Origin: Pelomonas sp937871895
GTDB lineage: Bacteria > Pseudomonadota > Gammaproteobacteria > Burkholderiales > Burkholderiaceae_C
Strand: one strand, 5' to 3'
Length of the DNA: 64,000 bases
Assembly: GCF_046348265.1 (NCBI RefSeq)
Contig: NZ_JAXMEO010000019.1
Position numbers and translations under genes: made by a program. Below, piece by piece: positions 44,509-53,679 of this stretch. The notes beneath the pieces are model-generated. The model was not told where the DNA came from, made no database searches, and saw only the letters and a list, made by a program, of their open reading frames with translations. Each line of letters opens with the position of its first letter. Position 1 is the first letter of the stretch.

Positions 44509-45110
44509 TAGCGCGCCACTTGGATCGTGACGCGATGCGACTCGGGGTTGGATTTCGGGAATTCCGCAAGCGCGGCTTCAAAGAGGGCCCCGATCAAGGC
44601 GCCGTCGCCGCTGGACAGGCCGTCATTGCTGGCGTGGGCTTCATAGAGCGCCTCGCCGCTGGCGCGGTCGCGCAGCAGCACGGCCACGGCGCGCTCGTAG
44701 CGCACGTCCCAGAAGGGGTCACGCCAGCCGGCGCGGTAGGGGCCGACATAGCGCCAGGACATCAGGCCACCGCGCCAGCGCCACCACAGTGGGTCGTTCC
44801 AGGGGGCGGGGTCGTAGGCGCTGATGCGGGCGCCGAGTGAGACGAGCACGTCGGCGCTCTTGGCGTCGGCGGCGGGTTTGAAGCCGGCTTTCTCCAGCGC
44901 GGCGCGGGCGGCGGCTTCGAGCTCGTCTTGCCGCTTGTTGCCCTGCTGCGAGGGCAGGCGGTCAAAGGCGTAGGTGCCGGCGGCGCGGCCGTCTGGCCAC
45001 TGACCAAACGACTTGGCATCAGCCGCAACGTGATACGGGCCGCTGCAGGCCGAGAGTGCCGCAGCAGCGATGGCCGTGAGGCCGATAAGGGCAGAACGAC
45101 GGGTGGACAT
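44508..45110 (-). CDS. DUF4136 lipoprotein
   Basis: 200 residues from ATG 45110. Lipoprotein signal 'GLTAIAAAALSACSG' with Cys at the lipobox, then the DUF4136 pattern: 'YAFDRLPSQQGNKRQDELEAAARAALEKAGFKPA', 'ADVLVSLGARIS', and a Trp-rich segment 'WNDPLWWRWRGG'. Probably an outer-membrane or periplasmic lipoprotein; function unknown. Confidence 0.85.
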   Translation of the reverse strand: MSTRRSALIGLTAIAAAALSACSGPYHVAADAKSFGQWPDGRAAGTYAFDRLPSQQGNKRQDELEAAARAALEKAGFKPAADAKSADVLVSLGARISAYDPAPWNDPLWWRWRGGLMSWRYVGPYRAGWRDPFWDVRYERAVAVLLRDRASGEALYEAHASNDGLSSGDGALIGALFEAALAEFPKSNPESHRVTIQVAR

Positions 45111-45234
45111 GGCAGACCTCCGAACAGCGCTTGGGGATGGCCCCCGAGCATCTTGAAGGGCCAAGTTTGCCGCAGCGTTGCTGGCAGGCTGGCGGTGAGC
45201 CGTCCAGGGCCTGACGTGCGGGCAACGCGGCGAG

Positions 45235-46314
45235 TCAGGGTTGTGGTGCCGCCACGGTGGGTGTGGCGCAGCGAGCCGGCTGTTGGCCGCGCGTGGCGGC
45301 GTCCAGCAGGCTGCTCTCGGGATCCAGGCTGTCCATGCTCAGCTCAAAGAGCATCAGCCCAGCCAGGCCCTGGCGGCGCGCGAGCTGGGCCTTGCGGGCG
45401 ACGAGGCCCGGCGTCTCGAAGTAGGTGTTGTCATCGAGGACGCCTCGCTCCAGCGGCAGCTTGCGTGCCTGCAGCGACGGCAGCAGGGTGAGGTAGGGCA
45501 CATCCTGCACCTCGCGGTTGAGCCCGTTCGCAAAGCGTTTGCCGTAGAAGGGGATGCCAGCCACGATCTTGTCGCGCGCAAAGCCGCGCGCGACCACGTC
45601 CTTCAGCGCCAGCTGGAAGGTGTCGAAATCGGCATGGTGGCCGATGGGCGAGCTGTCCCAGCGGCCGGTGAAGTCAAAGGCCATCAGATTGACGAAGTCC
45701 ACATGCTGCTGGATCTCCGGCAGGTACTGCGGCCCGGCCCAGGGGCCGGCAAAGATCGAGGCGCTGAGCTGCACCTCGCGTGGCAGTGCGGCGCGCATGG
45801 CGGCCAGCAGGCGCACGAGTTGCCGGCTTTCGACCGGGTCGTTCCCCGGTTGCTGCAGCTTGGCCTGGCGGGTCCAGTGCTCCCAGTCGATGTCCACGCC
45901 ATCGAGGCCGTGCTGCTGCACCCAAGCGCTGACCTCGCGGGTGAAGCGCGTCAGGCGCTCGTCGGACTCGGCGATGCGCTGAAAGGCATCGCCATAGCCC
46001 CGCGCACCGCCAATGGCCACGGCCACCTTCACGCCCTGGGCATGCGCAGCGCGCACGGCGGGGCCGACCAAGGCGTCAAGCGCCGAGGTGTCGAGGCTGC
46101 CGTCGGGTCGGGGCAGCGCAAAGACAAGGCCGAGGTGGCTGAGTTGGTCCCAGCGCACCTTTGCGAGCGGCAGCGTCTCCTGCGCCCACGAGGGGTAGAC
46201 GCCGATGACGGGAAGGCAGGTGGCGCTGGCCACGTCGTCGGCCGGCGGTTTGGCACTGCAGGCGGCGAGCGACACAGCCAGCGCGGCCAGCGCGGCCCGG
46301 GAGGCGGGCAGCAT
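45235..46314 (-). CDS. Glycoside hydrolase family 18 lipoprotein
   Basis: 359 residues. Signal peptide with lipobox 'AVSLAACS', then a TIM-barrel GH18 domain: 'VKVAVAIGGARGYGDAF' and catalytic DGVDIDWEHW with D138, D141, D143 and acid/base E145. 'VNLMAFDFTGRWDS' and 'GIPFYGKRF' follow. GH18 enzymes cleave chitin or other GlcNAc polymers, including peptidoglycan-related substrates. Membrane attachment suggests a cell-surface or periplasmic role. The substrate cannot be fixed from sequence. Confidence 0.92.
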   Translation of the reverse strand: MLPASRAALAALAVSLAACSAKPPADDVASATCLPVIGVYPSWAQETLPLAKVRWDQLSHLGLVFALPRPDGSLDTSALDALVGPAVRAAHAQGVKVAVAIGGARGYGDAFQRIAESDERLTRFTREVSAWVQQHGLDGVDIDWEHWTRQAKLQQPGNDPVESRQLVRLLAAMRAALPREVQLSASIFAGPWAGPQYLPEIQQHVDFVNLMAFDFTGRWDSSPIGHHADFDTFQLALKDVVARGFARDKIVAGIPFYGKRFANGLNREVQDVPYLTLLPSLQARKLPLERGVLDDNTYFETPGLVARKAQLARRQGLAGLMLFELSMDSLDPESSLLDAATRGQQPARCATPTVAAPQP

Positions 46315-46325
46315 GCCGGGCCGGC

Positions 46326-46523
46326 TTACTTGCAGGTGAAGCTCTTGCTATTCACCTCGCGCACATTGCCGGCGCCGCAGGTGGCAATCGCCTTTTCACT
46401 CATCTTGGCCACATCGCCCGAGACGTCCTTTTGGTAGGAAGAGGGCGGAGCGAAGACGCAGGCGGTGGAGATCAGGGCGCCGATCAAGGCGACGGAGAGG
46501 ACGGCGAGGCGACGAGCGTTCAT
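46326..46523 (-). CDS. Small lipoprotein
   Basis: 65 residues from ATG 46523. Lipobox 'LIGALISTACVF', short mature domain with two further cysteines ('IATCGAGNVREVNSKSFTCK') that could form a disulfide. Eleven bases upstream of the GH18 lipoprotein gene in the same direction, so probably co-transcribed. Function unknown. Confidence 0.75.
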   Translation of the reverse strand: MNARRLAVLSVALIGALISTACVFAPPSSYQKDVSGDVAKMSEKAIATCGAGNVREVNSKSFTCK

Positions 46524-46652
46524 GTCAGTGCGGGCCACAAGGGCCCCAGGCAGTGGAAGACGGGCGGACTCTAGGGAGCCCGCGCGACCGGGTCATCTCG
46601 CTTGCGACGAAACGCGGGTTGAGCGGGACAGGCCGCTGACCCGGCGCGGCCC

Positions 46653-47585
46653 TCAGTCCTCTTCCCGCATCAGCCGGATGACGGAGGTAGGCGCCGGCGT
46701 CTCGCAGCTCTCGTCGTCGTCAAACGCGATGTCTCCGCCCGCGTCGGCCACGCCGGTGGCCTTGATCGTCTCGAAGGGGAACAGGGCCTTGTCCATCATG
46801 TGCGACGTGACGATGCTGCCCATGGCGGTGAAGATGTTGTCGATGCGGCCGGGGTAGCGGCGCTCCCACTCGTTGATCATGGCCTTGACCTGGACGCGCT
46901 GGAGGTTCTCCTGGCTGCCGCAGAGGTTACACGGGATGATCGGAAAGGAGCGGTGCTCGGCCCAGCGGACGAGGTCGGGCTCCTTCACATAGGCGAGCGG
47001 GCGGATGACGACGTTCTTGCCGTCATCACTGACGAGCTTTGGCGGCATGCCCTTCATGCGGCTGCCGAAGAACATGTTCAGGAAGAGCGTGGTGACGATG
47101 TCGTCGCGGTGGTGGCCGAGGGCGATCTTGGTGGCGCCGAGCTGCTGGGCCACGCGGTAGAGGATGCCCCGGCGCAGGCGCGAGCACAGGCCGCAGGTGG
47201 TCTTGCCTTCGGGGATGACGCGCTTCACGACCGAGTAGGTGTCCTGCTCCTCGATGTGGAAGGGCACGCCGCGGCTCTTGAGGTAGTTGGGCAGCACGTC
47301 CTCGGGGAAGCCGGGCTGCTTCTGGTCGAGGTTGACGGCGATGAGCTCGAACTTGATGGGCGCGCGCTGCTGCAGGTTGAGCAGGATGTCGAGCATGGCA
47401 AAGCTGTCCTTGCCGCCCGAGAGGCAGACCATGACCTTGTCGCCGTCTTCGATCATGTTGAAGTCGGTGATGGCCTGGCCCACCTGGCGGTGCAGGCGCT
47501 TGGACAGCTTGTTGATCTCGAGCGCGGCCTTTTTGTCGGCGGCGGTCTGGTCTTGATCGAGTACTTCAGTGTTCATGTCTGCCAT
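46653..47585 (-). CDS. ttcA: tRNA 2-thiocytidine(32) synthetase TtcA
   Basis: 310 residues. PP-loop 'VCLSGGKDSFAMLD', and cysteine motifs 'TTCGLCSRLRRG' and 'IPCNLCGSQENLQR' that bind the [4Fe-4S] cluster needed to thiolate C32 of tRNA. Start may be ATG 47585 or ATG 47576. Repeat copy D separates it from the flavoprotein-FolB gene. Confidence 0.96.
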   Translation of the reverse strand: MADMNTEVLDQDQTAADKKAALEINKLSKRLHRQVGQAITDFNMIEDGDKVMVCLSGGKDSFAMLDILLNLQQRAPIKFELIAVNLDQKQPGFPEDVLPNYLKSRGVPFHIEEQDTYSVVKRVIPEGKTTCGLCSRLRRGILYRVAQQLGATKIALGHHRDDIVTTLFLNMFFGSRMKGMPPKLVSDDGKNVVIRPLAYVKEPDLVRWAEHRSFPIIPCNLCGSQENLQRVQVKAMINEWERRYPGRIDNIFTAMGSIVTSHMMDKALFPFETIKATGVADAGGDIAFDDDESCETPAPTSVIRLMREED

Positions 47586-47636
47586 CGGTTGGTCTTCATA
47601 GGCCCGCGCAGCGCGGCCGATTCCTCCAGCGGCCGG

Positions 47637-47709
47637 CGTGGAACCGGCTTTGCCGGGCCACTGACGGCGCCCCCTTGAGGGGGCCGGCGAAGCCGGTAGG
47701 GGGTGGGCT
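47637..47709 (-). repeat. Dispersed palindromic repeat, copy D
   Basis: Fourth copy of the ~73-bp element, same orientation as copy C and very similar to it, including AGTGGCCCGGC and AGCCGGTTCCAC. It lies just beyond the stop codon of the flavoprotein-FolB gene, upstream of ttcA. Confidence 0.85.
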
Positions 47710-47714
47710 GGTTC

Positions 47715-48980
47715 TCACCAGATTCCAGATTCAGAGCTGACTGCGACTTCGCAGTCCGGGAAGATTTCGAGCTTGGTCAGCTTCACGCGCACGCCGACCA
47801 CACCGGTCAGGCTCATCAGGCGGTTGCTGAGTTTGCCCACCAGGGCTTCGACGAGGTCGGTGTGCTCGGTGGTGCACTCGTCGATGATGGCGGCGCGGAT
47901 GCGTCGGTAGTCGAGCACGCGGCCGATGTCGGCGTCGCGCGCGACGATGGGCAAGGCGCCCAGGTTGACCTCGGCATCGACCTGGATGGGCTGCGGGCCG
48001 TCGCGCTCGAAATCGAGGATGCCGAGGTTGGCCTTGAAGCGCAGGCCCTGCAGGTGGATGACCTGGCGGTTGTTGAAGCGCTGCGGCGCGGCGGTCGGGC
48101 CTTCGGGCCGCAGGGCCTGCTCGATGAGCTTGGCAGCCTGCACGCCGTCGGCCAGCGCGGTCTGCACGCAAGGGTGCCAGCGCCCGCTGGCGTCACCGGC
48201 CACAAAGGCGTGGGGGCGGTCGTGTTCGCTGAGCAAACCAAAGGCCGAGGGCTCGGGCTCGAAGCCCAGCAGCGCGGCGACGAAGTCGAAGTGCTCGTCG
48301 CCGACCGTGACTCCTGTGTCGCTGGGCCGCAGCCCGTCTGGCAGGGGCGTCGCGAGACGCAGTTGGATGCGGGGGTGGGCTTCGATGCGCTGGATCAGGT
48401 GCGCTTGCGCGCGCCAATTGCCGCGCGCCCAGACCAGCACCTCAAAGCCTCGCTCGGCCAGGAAGAGCGCGTTCTCGGCCGCGTTGTCGCCCGCACCCAG
48501 CAGCAGCACGCGGCCGGGTGGCAGGGTGTCGCGTTGCAGGGTCAGCGCGCTTGCGTCCAGCACGCGCGGGTGGGGCACCGCAAAGTAGCGCGAGGGCTTC
48601 AGGAGCCGCAGGCCGGTGGCCACCAGCAGCGCGCGGGCCTGGATGTGCTCGCCGTTGGCCAGCTGCAGCGTCCAGGCGCCTGCGGCGTCCTGGGCCGAAA
48701 AGCGTGCGGACTCGGCCGTGCTGCCGAGGCGAACAGTGACGCCCGGCGTCGCGGCGACCTGCGCGGCGTAGCTCAACGCCAAGTCAGCCAGCGCCTGGGC
48801 GGGCTGGCCCAGCACCCAGTCTTGCCGGAAGGTGAGGCCACGCAGCGCCGCGCAGAGCTGCGGCTCGCGCTCCACCAGCAGGGTCGACAGGCCCAACTGC
48901 GCGAGCCACGACGCCGCGCTGCAGCCCGCAGGGCCGCCGCCGAGGATGGCAACGTCGAAGGAGGAAATGGGGGTGGACAT
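47715..48980 (-). CDS. Fusion of an FAD/NAD(P) oxidoreductase with dihydroneopterin aldolase (FolB)
   Basis: 421 residues from ATG 48980. Residues 1-300 resemble thioredoxin-reductase-type flavoproteins: FAD motif 'AILGGGPAGCSAASWLA', NAD(P) motif 'LLLGAGDNAAENALFLA', and 'FVAGDASGRWHP' near the end of the FAD domain. The redox CxxC is absent. Residues 305-421 are a full FolB domain: 'LQGLRFKANLGILDFERDGPQPIQVDAEV', 'LDYRRIRAAIIDE', and 'KLTKLEIFPDCEVAV' with the catalytic Lys (about 403). FolB cleaves dihydroneopterin in folate synthesis and is normally a ~120-aa separate protein. The reading frame through the junction is continuous. Confidence 0.88.
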   Translation of the reverse strand: MSTPISSFDVAILGGGPAGCSAASWLAQLGLSTLLVEREPQLCAALRGLTFRQDWVLGQPAQALADLALSYAAQVAATPGVTVRLGSTAESARFSAQDAAGAWTLQLANGEHIQARALLVATGLRLLKPSRYFAVPHPRVLDASALTLQRDTLPPGRVLLLGAGDNAAENALFLAERGFEVLVWARGNWRAQAHLIQRIEAHPRIQLRLATPLPDGLRPSDTGVTVGDEHFDFVAALLGFEPEPSAFGLLSEHDRPHAFVAGDASGRWHPCVQTALADGVQAAKLIEQALRPEGPTAAPQRFNNRQVIHLQGLRFKANLGILDFERDGPQPIQVDAEVNLGALPIVARDADIGRVLDYRRIRAAIIDECTTEHTDLVEALVGKLSNRLMSLTGVVGVRVKLTKLEIFPDCEVAVSSESGIW

Positions 48981-49002
48981 GGCGCGGGAGGGAGACCCGC
49001 GA

Positions 49003-49605
49003 TTATCCCCGGCCGACTTTTTTCCAGAGGCGCCAGCCCAGGAGCCCAGCGAGCAGCACGCCATACACCGCCGGCTCAGCGAAGTTGTGCTTGCCGGCAC
49101 GCATCCAGATGAAGTGCAGCAGCCCAATCACGGCCGCCACGTAGACCAAGCGGTGCAGCAGCTGCCAGCGCGCCCCGCCCAGGGCCTTGATCGCGCGGTT
49201 GAAGCTCGTCGCGGCCAACGGCAGCATCAGCAGCCAGGCGGTGAAGCCCATCCAGATGAACGGCCGCTTGGCGATGTCGGCGGCGATGTCGGCCCAGGCA
49301 AAGCCCATGTCCAGCCAGGCGTAGGACAGCAGGTGCAGGCTTGCATAGAAGGCCGTGAACAGGCCGAGCATGCGCCGGAAGCGCGCCAGCGCCGCGAGGC
49401 CCGTGAGCTGGCGCAGCGGGGTGATGGCGAGCGTCAGCCACAGCGCCCGCAGCGTCCAGTCCCCCAGCCCCCGGATCAGGCCCTCGGCCGGGTTGGCGCC
49501 GAGCTGGTTGGTGCCGATGGCGTAGATGAGCCAGGCCAGGGGCAGCAGGCAGGCGATGAAGAGCACCGGCTTGGCGGCCGGGTGCAGCCACAAACGCTTC
49601 CCCAC
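49003..49605 (-). CDS. msrQ: Haem-binding membrane subunit MsrQ
   Basis: 200 residues, six membrane helices of the ferric-reductase-like fold. Histidines suited to haem ligation occur in 'AFYASLHLLSYAWLD' and 'WQLLHRLVYVAAVIGLLHFIWM'. It supplies electrons from the quinone pool to MsrP. One base separates it from msrP. Confidence 0.95.
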   Translation of the reverse strand: MGKRLWLHPAAKPVLFIACLLPLAWLIYAIGTNQLGANPAEGLIRGLGDWTLRALWLTLAITPLRQLTGLAALARFRRMLGLFTAFYASLHLLSYAWLDMGFAWADIAADIAKRPFIWMGFTAWLLMLPLAATSFNRAIKALGGARWQLLHRLVYVAAVIGLLHFIWMRAGKHNFAEPAVYGVLLAGLLGWRLWKKVGRG

Positions 49606-49606
49606 C

Positions 49607-50566
49607 TCAGTAATTCTTCTTCAGGTCCATGCCGGCATAGAGCTGCCCCACCTGGGCCTCGTAGCCGTTGAACATCAATGTCTGGCGGCGCTTGGCCAGC
49701 AGGGCGCCGAAGCCGCTGCTGCTCTCCTCGCCAATGCGGCGCTCGGTGGCCTGGCTCCAGCGCGGGTGGTCCACCGTCGGGTTGACGTTGGAATAGAAAC
49801 CGTATTCGCGCGGCGCGGCCTGCTCCCAGCTCGAGCGCGGCTGCTTCTCGACGAAGCGGATCTTGACGATGGACTTGATCGACTTGAAGCCGTACTTCCA
49901 GGGCAGCGCCAGGCGCAGCGGCGCGCCGTTCTGGTTGGGCAGCACCTCGCCGTACATGCCAAAGGCCAGCAGCGCCAGCGGGTGCATGGCCTCGTCGATG
50001 CGCAGGCCCTCTACATACGGCCAGTCCAGCACGCCCGAGCGCAGGCCCGGCATCTGGCCGCGGTCGGCCAGGGTCGTGAACTCGACGAACTTGGCCTTGC
50101 TGCTGGGCTCGGCCTTTTTGAGCAGCTCGGCGAGCGAGTAGCCGACCCACGGGATCACCATGCTCCAGCCCTCCACGCAGCGCAGCCGGTAGATGCGCTC
50201 TTCCATGGGCGCGAGCTTGAGCAGGGTCTCCAGGTCGTAGCGGCCAGGCTTGGCGCATTCGCCCTCGATGGCCACGCTCCAGGGTGTGGGCTTGAGCGTG
50301 TGGGCGTAGCGCGCCGGGTCGGCCTTGTCGGTGCCGAACTCGTAGAAGTTGTTGTAGCTGGTCGCGTCCTGCTGCGTGGTCAGCTTGTCCATCACCACGG
50401 CGCCGGCCACGCTGGAGCGGGTGGCGAGCAGCTTGGCGGCGCCGTGGCCGGTGCCTGCGGCGAGCAGGCCTGCAGCGGCGATCAGCTCGCGGCGCTTGAG
50501 GTAAACCAGGCGCGGGGTGATCTCGCTGGGCGAGGGTTCGAAAGCGGCGGGGACACGGATCAGCAT
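49607..50566 (-). CDS. msrP: Periplasmic methionine sulfoxide reductase catalytic subunit MsrP
   Basis: 319 residues. Tat signal 'LKRRELIAAAGLLAAG', and the molybdopterin-ligand Cys in 'YRLRCVEGWSMVIPWVGYSL'. Conserved 'NNFYEFGTDKADPARYA' and 'LPWKYGFKSIKSIVKIRF' complete the sulfite-oxidase fold. Repairs oxidised methionines of periplasmic proteins. It uses mononuclear Mo-MPT, unlike NapA. Confidence 0.96.
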   Translation of the reverse strand: MLIRVPAAFEPSPSEITPRLVYLKRRELIAAAGLLAAGTGHGAAKLLATRSSVAGAVVMDKLTTQQDATSYNNFYEFGTDKADPARYAHTLKPTPWSVAIEGECAKPGRYDLETLLKLAPMEERIYRLRCVEGWSMVIPWVGYSLAELLKKAEPSSKAKFVEFTTLADRGQMPGLRSGVLDWPYVEGLRIDEAMHPLALLAFGMYGEVLPNQNGAPLRLALPWKYGFKSIKSIVKIRFVEKQPRSSWEQAAPREYGFYSNVNPTVDHPRWSQATERRIGEESSSGFGALLAKRRQTLMFNGYEAQVGQLYAGMDLKKNY

Positions 50567-50665
50567 GGCTACACCTTGAGGAGATGTCTGGACGTCGCGC
50601 CGAGGGGCGCATTCCTTACAGTGGCTGCAGCGTAGCCGCTCGTGCAGTGCCGCACACGGCTACGG

Positions 50666-52621
50666 TCATTCGCCGGTCCAGCTCTTCCATGCCTGAACTG
50701 CCATCACCATGGCAAGGGTGTCGAGCTCGCAGTAGCGCAGGAGCGCCTGCTCGATGGCGTGGCGCATCCCGACAGGCATGAGTTCCTGTTGCAGTCTTGC
50801 GTAGGCCACCATGGCGGCACCACCGTCCTGCAAATCGTTGCTCAGATCGGCATCGAGCGCATCGAGCGAATCAGCCGGCAGGTCGGTGAAGATGCGTGGC
50901 AGCAGGTCGTAGGGGTCCAACGGTTGCCCGCTGGCGTTTGGCCGCCACCAGACCATCGGGTTGGTGAGGTTCAAGCTGGGCATGAGCGGCGAGCCGTACA
51001 CCGGTTGGTGGTAGGTCTGGCGTAGCCAGAGCGAGTGCCGCATCAGCGCCGGCAGGACCTTCTTGAGCGAGCTGCTGCCGCGGGTGCTCGGTGCGTAGAA
51101 GCGCCGCTGTGCCACGGCACAGAGGTCAAACATGTCTCGCGGGCCGGGCTCGCGGTCCGCGCCGTGGGTGATGGACTCGATGAAGTCGATCAGGTCGGCG
51201 TCACCCGCTTGCTGCTCCTCCAGCAAACGGGCGCGCAGGGCGCAGAGCACATTGTTCTCGTGATGGCTCCACCGAAAGACCGTGCCCTCGTCGCCCGAAA
51301 GGGCTTGCAGCAGCGCGCGCAGGAAGGCGCGGGTCGGGTCGGTACCCGGCGTGGCTTCGAGGAATTGCGTGGCATGGCGAACGCTGCCGTCCGCCTCCAT
51401 CACATGGTGGCTGAACTGGAAGGCGATGACTTCGTAGGGCTTGCGTCCCGCCAGGAAGGGAATCGGCACCATGGCCGTTTCAAAGTCGATGAAGTGCAGC
51501 GGAAAGCGCCAGCCCGCCATCTCGCGCGCAAAGCCGCTGGCGTCGAACCAGAGGGGCTGTGCCTTGCATTGCATCCACTGGCGCTGCGCCATGCTCAGCC
51601 CTTCGGCGCCCGGGTCGTCGTCCGTTAGCGCGAAGTCGTCCTGCGTCAGCTGCTTCAGCTTGTAGCGCCCCTCAGCCAGCCATGCTGCCTTGCGCCGGCT
51701 GTTCCAGAGGTCGAGCACGCTGCCGTCCTCAAAGTCACGCGGCTGCCACCCCAGCGTGGCGCTCCAGCATTCGTGAAAGCCGGATCGCAGACGGCCCGGC
51801 TCCGGAACCGTAGCCGTCTTGAACTCACAGCTCGCGCAGGCCAAGGACGGTTGACTCTCAATGTGCAGCTCGCCGCGCCCTGCGCTTGCCAGGGTGGCGA
51901 TGGCGGTGGCGAAGGGCAATACCTGCCCGGCCACCGAGAGCGCGCCCGCCTGCAACTCGGCCACTTGGCTGGCCACCAACAGCTTGCAGAGCAAGGGTGC
52001 CCCTAGACGTGAGGCGGTGCCGGGAGCGACATCCACCTCAATCTGGCGGCCTTGGCGCCGCACCTTGAAGGCTTGCCCGAGGCCTGGCACCGTGGCCACG
52101 GCGTCCTTGTCGGCCAGCATCAGCCAAGGGCGGATTTCGCAGTGGGGCAGTGCCAGACGCGCAACGTGGTGCTGAAAGGCAATGTCTAGCAAGTAGGGCC
52201 GCCAAGCGGACTTGAAGCCGCCCCGCGCGGCGCGGAAGTCGCCGTCTGCGGCGGCGCTGTAGCTCTTGGCTTTGACCTCGATGAGGTCGATCACGTCACC
52301 CGTTTTGCGCAGGATGTCCACGCGCACCAGCAGACCTTCATGGGCTAAGGTCGCCTCGTAGATGACGACCTCGTGCTGCGCCAGCAAGGCCCGCGTGCGG
52401 GCAATCTGTGTCTCGGCGTCGCGCTCGTCAATCAGCACGCCGCCCGGTTCCATCAGGCAGGCCAGCGCCCCCACTTGGAAGCCGCCCTCGGCCAGCGCTG
52501 CCAGGAAGCTGTCGTCCTTGCGGCTGTCGAAGTAGGCCGGGTCACCCGTGTAGTGCAGCTTGGTCGCGCACTCGGAGGCGAGCTTGAATCGGCTCTTGGT
52601 CAGGTAGCGGTGAGTGCCCAT
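50666..52621 (-). CDS. DUF2779 protein: Cas4/RecB-like nuclease plus DEDD exonuclease-like domain
   Basis: 651 residues. The N-terminal half looks like a Cas4-type PD-(D/E)xK nuclease: C18 in 'FKLASECATKLHY', D102, E115-x-K117 in 'IDLIEVKAKSY', then C262, C265 ('CASCEF') and C285 that could complete an Fe-S site. The DUF2779 half has an exonuclease motif 'LHFIDFETAMVPIPFL' (DxE at 379-381), 'RWSHHENNVL' and a late 'RYCELDTLAMVM'. Two nuclease folds in one chain suggest DNA or RNA processing. It ends a four-gene operon, 12 bp after the WYL regulator. Confidence 0.88.
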   Translation of the reverse strand: MGTHRYLTKSRFKLASECATKLHYTGDPAYFDSRKDDSFLAALAEGGFQVGALACLMEPGGVLIDERDAETQIARTRALLAQHEVVIYEATLAHEGLLVRVDILRKTGDVIDLIEVKAKSYSAAADGDFRAARGGFKSAWRPYLLDIAFQHHVARLALPHCEIRPWLMLADKDAVATVPGLGQAFKVRRQGRQIEVDVAPGTASRLGAPLLCKLLVASQVAELQAGALSVAGQVLPFATAIATLASAGRGELHIESQPSLACASCEFKTATVPEPGRLRSGFHECWSATLGWQPRDFEDGSVLDLWNSRRKAAWLAEGRYKLKQLTQDDFALTDDDPGAEGLSMAQRQWMQCKAQPLWFDASGFAREMAGWRFPLHFIDFETAMVPIPFLAGRKPYEVIAFQFSHHVMEADGSVRHATQFLEATPGTDPTRAFLRALLQALSGDEGTVFRWSHHENNVLCALRARLLEEQQAGDADLIDFIESITHGADREPGPRDMFDLCAVAQRRFYAPSTRGSSSLKKVLPALMRHSLWLRQTYHQPVYGSPLMPSLNLTNPMVWWRPNASGQPLDPYDLLPRIFTDLPADSLDALDADLSNDLQDGGAAMVAYARLQQELMPVGMRHAIEQALLRYCELDTLAMVMAVQAWKSWTGE

Positions 52622-52633
52622 GTCGGGGTCGGT

Positions 52634-53662
52634 TCAGTCCCGGTGGCGCGCCAGTGCCGCTTCGAGATCGCGGCGCAAGTCGGCGCGCAGTTGGGCTGGG
52701 GCGAGCACTTCCAGCTCGTGGGCGTGGGCCTGCAGCCACCAGCGTAGCTCCCAGCTGGACGTGAGCAGGGCCTCCACGCGCACGCGGCCGTCGGCCTCGG
52801 GTGTGAGCACCTGGTCAGGCCCCAGCGGTTGCTCCTCCAGCAGATGGGCCAACGGGGGCTCGCAACGCAAGCTGAGCAGTACCGGCGCGCTGCCCACCGG
52901 GGTGCCGAAGTGCCCGCTGCTCTGGGCCATGGCGCTGGCCATGTCCACGCCCGGCGGTCGCTGCGCTGGCTGCGGCAGGGCCGTCGCGCTTGCGAGCCGA
53001 TGCAATGCGAAGTGCCGGGGTGGGCCATGCCGGTCGGCGTCGCTCAAGGCCACCAAGTACAGCGCGCGGCCGCGCAGCAGCAGGCCGAGCGGATGCACGC
53101 GGTAAGCCGCAATGCCCGCCTGGCTAGGCTTACGGTACTCAAGCTGCAACTGGCGATCGTGGAGGAGTGCTTCCGACACCTCGGCCAGTACCAGCTGCGG
53201 CGGCAGGGTGGGCGGCAGTGCGCCCAGTCCCGGTGGCACCACATGCACCTTGGCCGGCCAGTGGCCGGGCCCTGCGTGTGGACCCAAGGTGTCGAGCTTC
53301 TGCCGGGCTTGCTCGAAGAGTGCGGCCAGGCTTTCGCTCCAGCTGGCGGGCAGGGCCAAGCTCAGGTGCCGCTCCAGCAGCACCAGGCCCAGCGCCTCGG
53401 GCGTGGACAAACCCAGCACCGAATTGCGCGCGGCCGCCGACTGCCAGCGCCACCCGTGCGGCTTGCTGCGCTCGTCGCATGCCAGCGCAAAGTGCTGATG
53501 CAGGAGCCGCAGGTCGCGCTGGATGGTGCGCGCCGCCACGTCCAGCCCGCGCCGCGCCAGTTCCTGCTGCAAGTCTTGCGGCGTCACGCTGCGCCCGGCC
53601 GGGATGGCGGCCAGCAGTTCGATCAGGCGGCGCAGGGATTGGGACTTGGGGGCGGTGGGCAT
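52634..53662 (-). CDS. WYL-domain transcriptional regulator
   Basis: 342 residues from ATG 53662. N-terminal winged helix-turn-helix ('SLRRLIELLAAIPAGRSVTPQDLQQEL', 'AARTIQRDLRLLHQHF'), WYL domain ('YRVHPLGLLLRGRALYLVAL') and a WCX C-terminal extension ('ELEVLAPAQLRADLRRDL'). WYL regulators often control defence loci and can sense nucleic acid ligands. Its position inside the operon, not at an edge, suggests autoregulation of the four genes. Confidence 0.92.
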   Translation of the reverse strand: MPTAPKSQSLRRLIELLAAIPAGRSVTPQDLQQELARRGLDVAARTIQRDLRLLHQHFALACDERSKPHGWRWQSAAARNSVLGLSTPEALGLVLLERHLSLALPASWSESLAALFEQARQKLDTLGPHAGPGHWPAKVHVVPPGLGALPPTLPPQLVLAEVSEALLHDRQLQLEYRKPSQAGIAAYRVHPLGLLLRGRALYLVALSDADRHGPPRHFALHRLASATALPQPAQRPPGVDMASAMAQSSGHFGTPVGSAPVLLSLRCEPPLAHLLEEQPLGPDQVLTPEADGRVRVEALLTSSWELRWWLQAHAHELEVLAPAQLRADLRRDLEAALARHRD

Positions 53663-53679
53663 GAGGGCACAAGTCAAGC

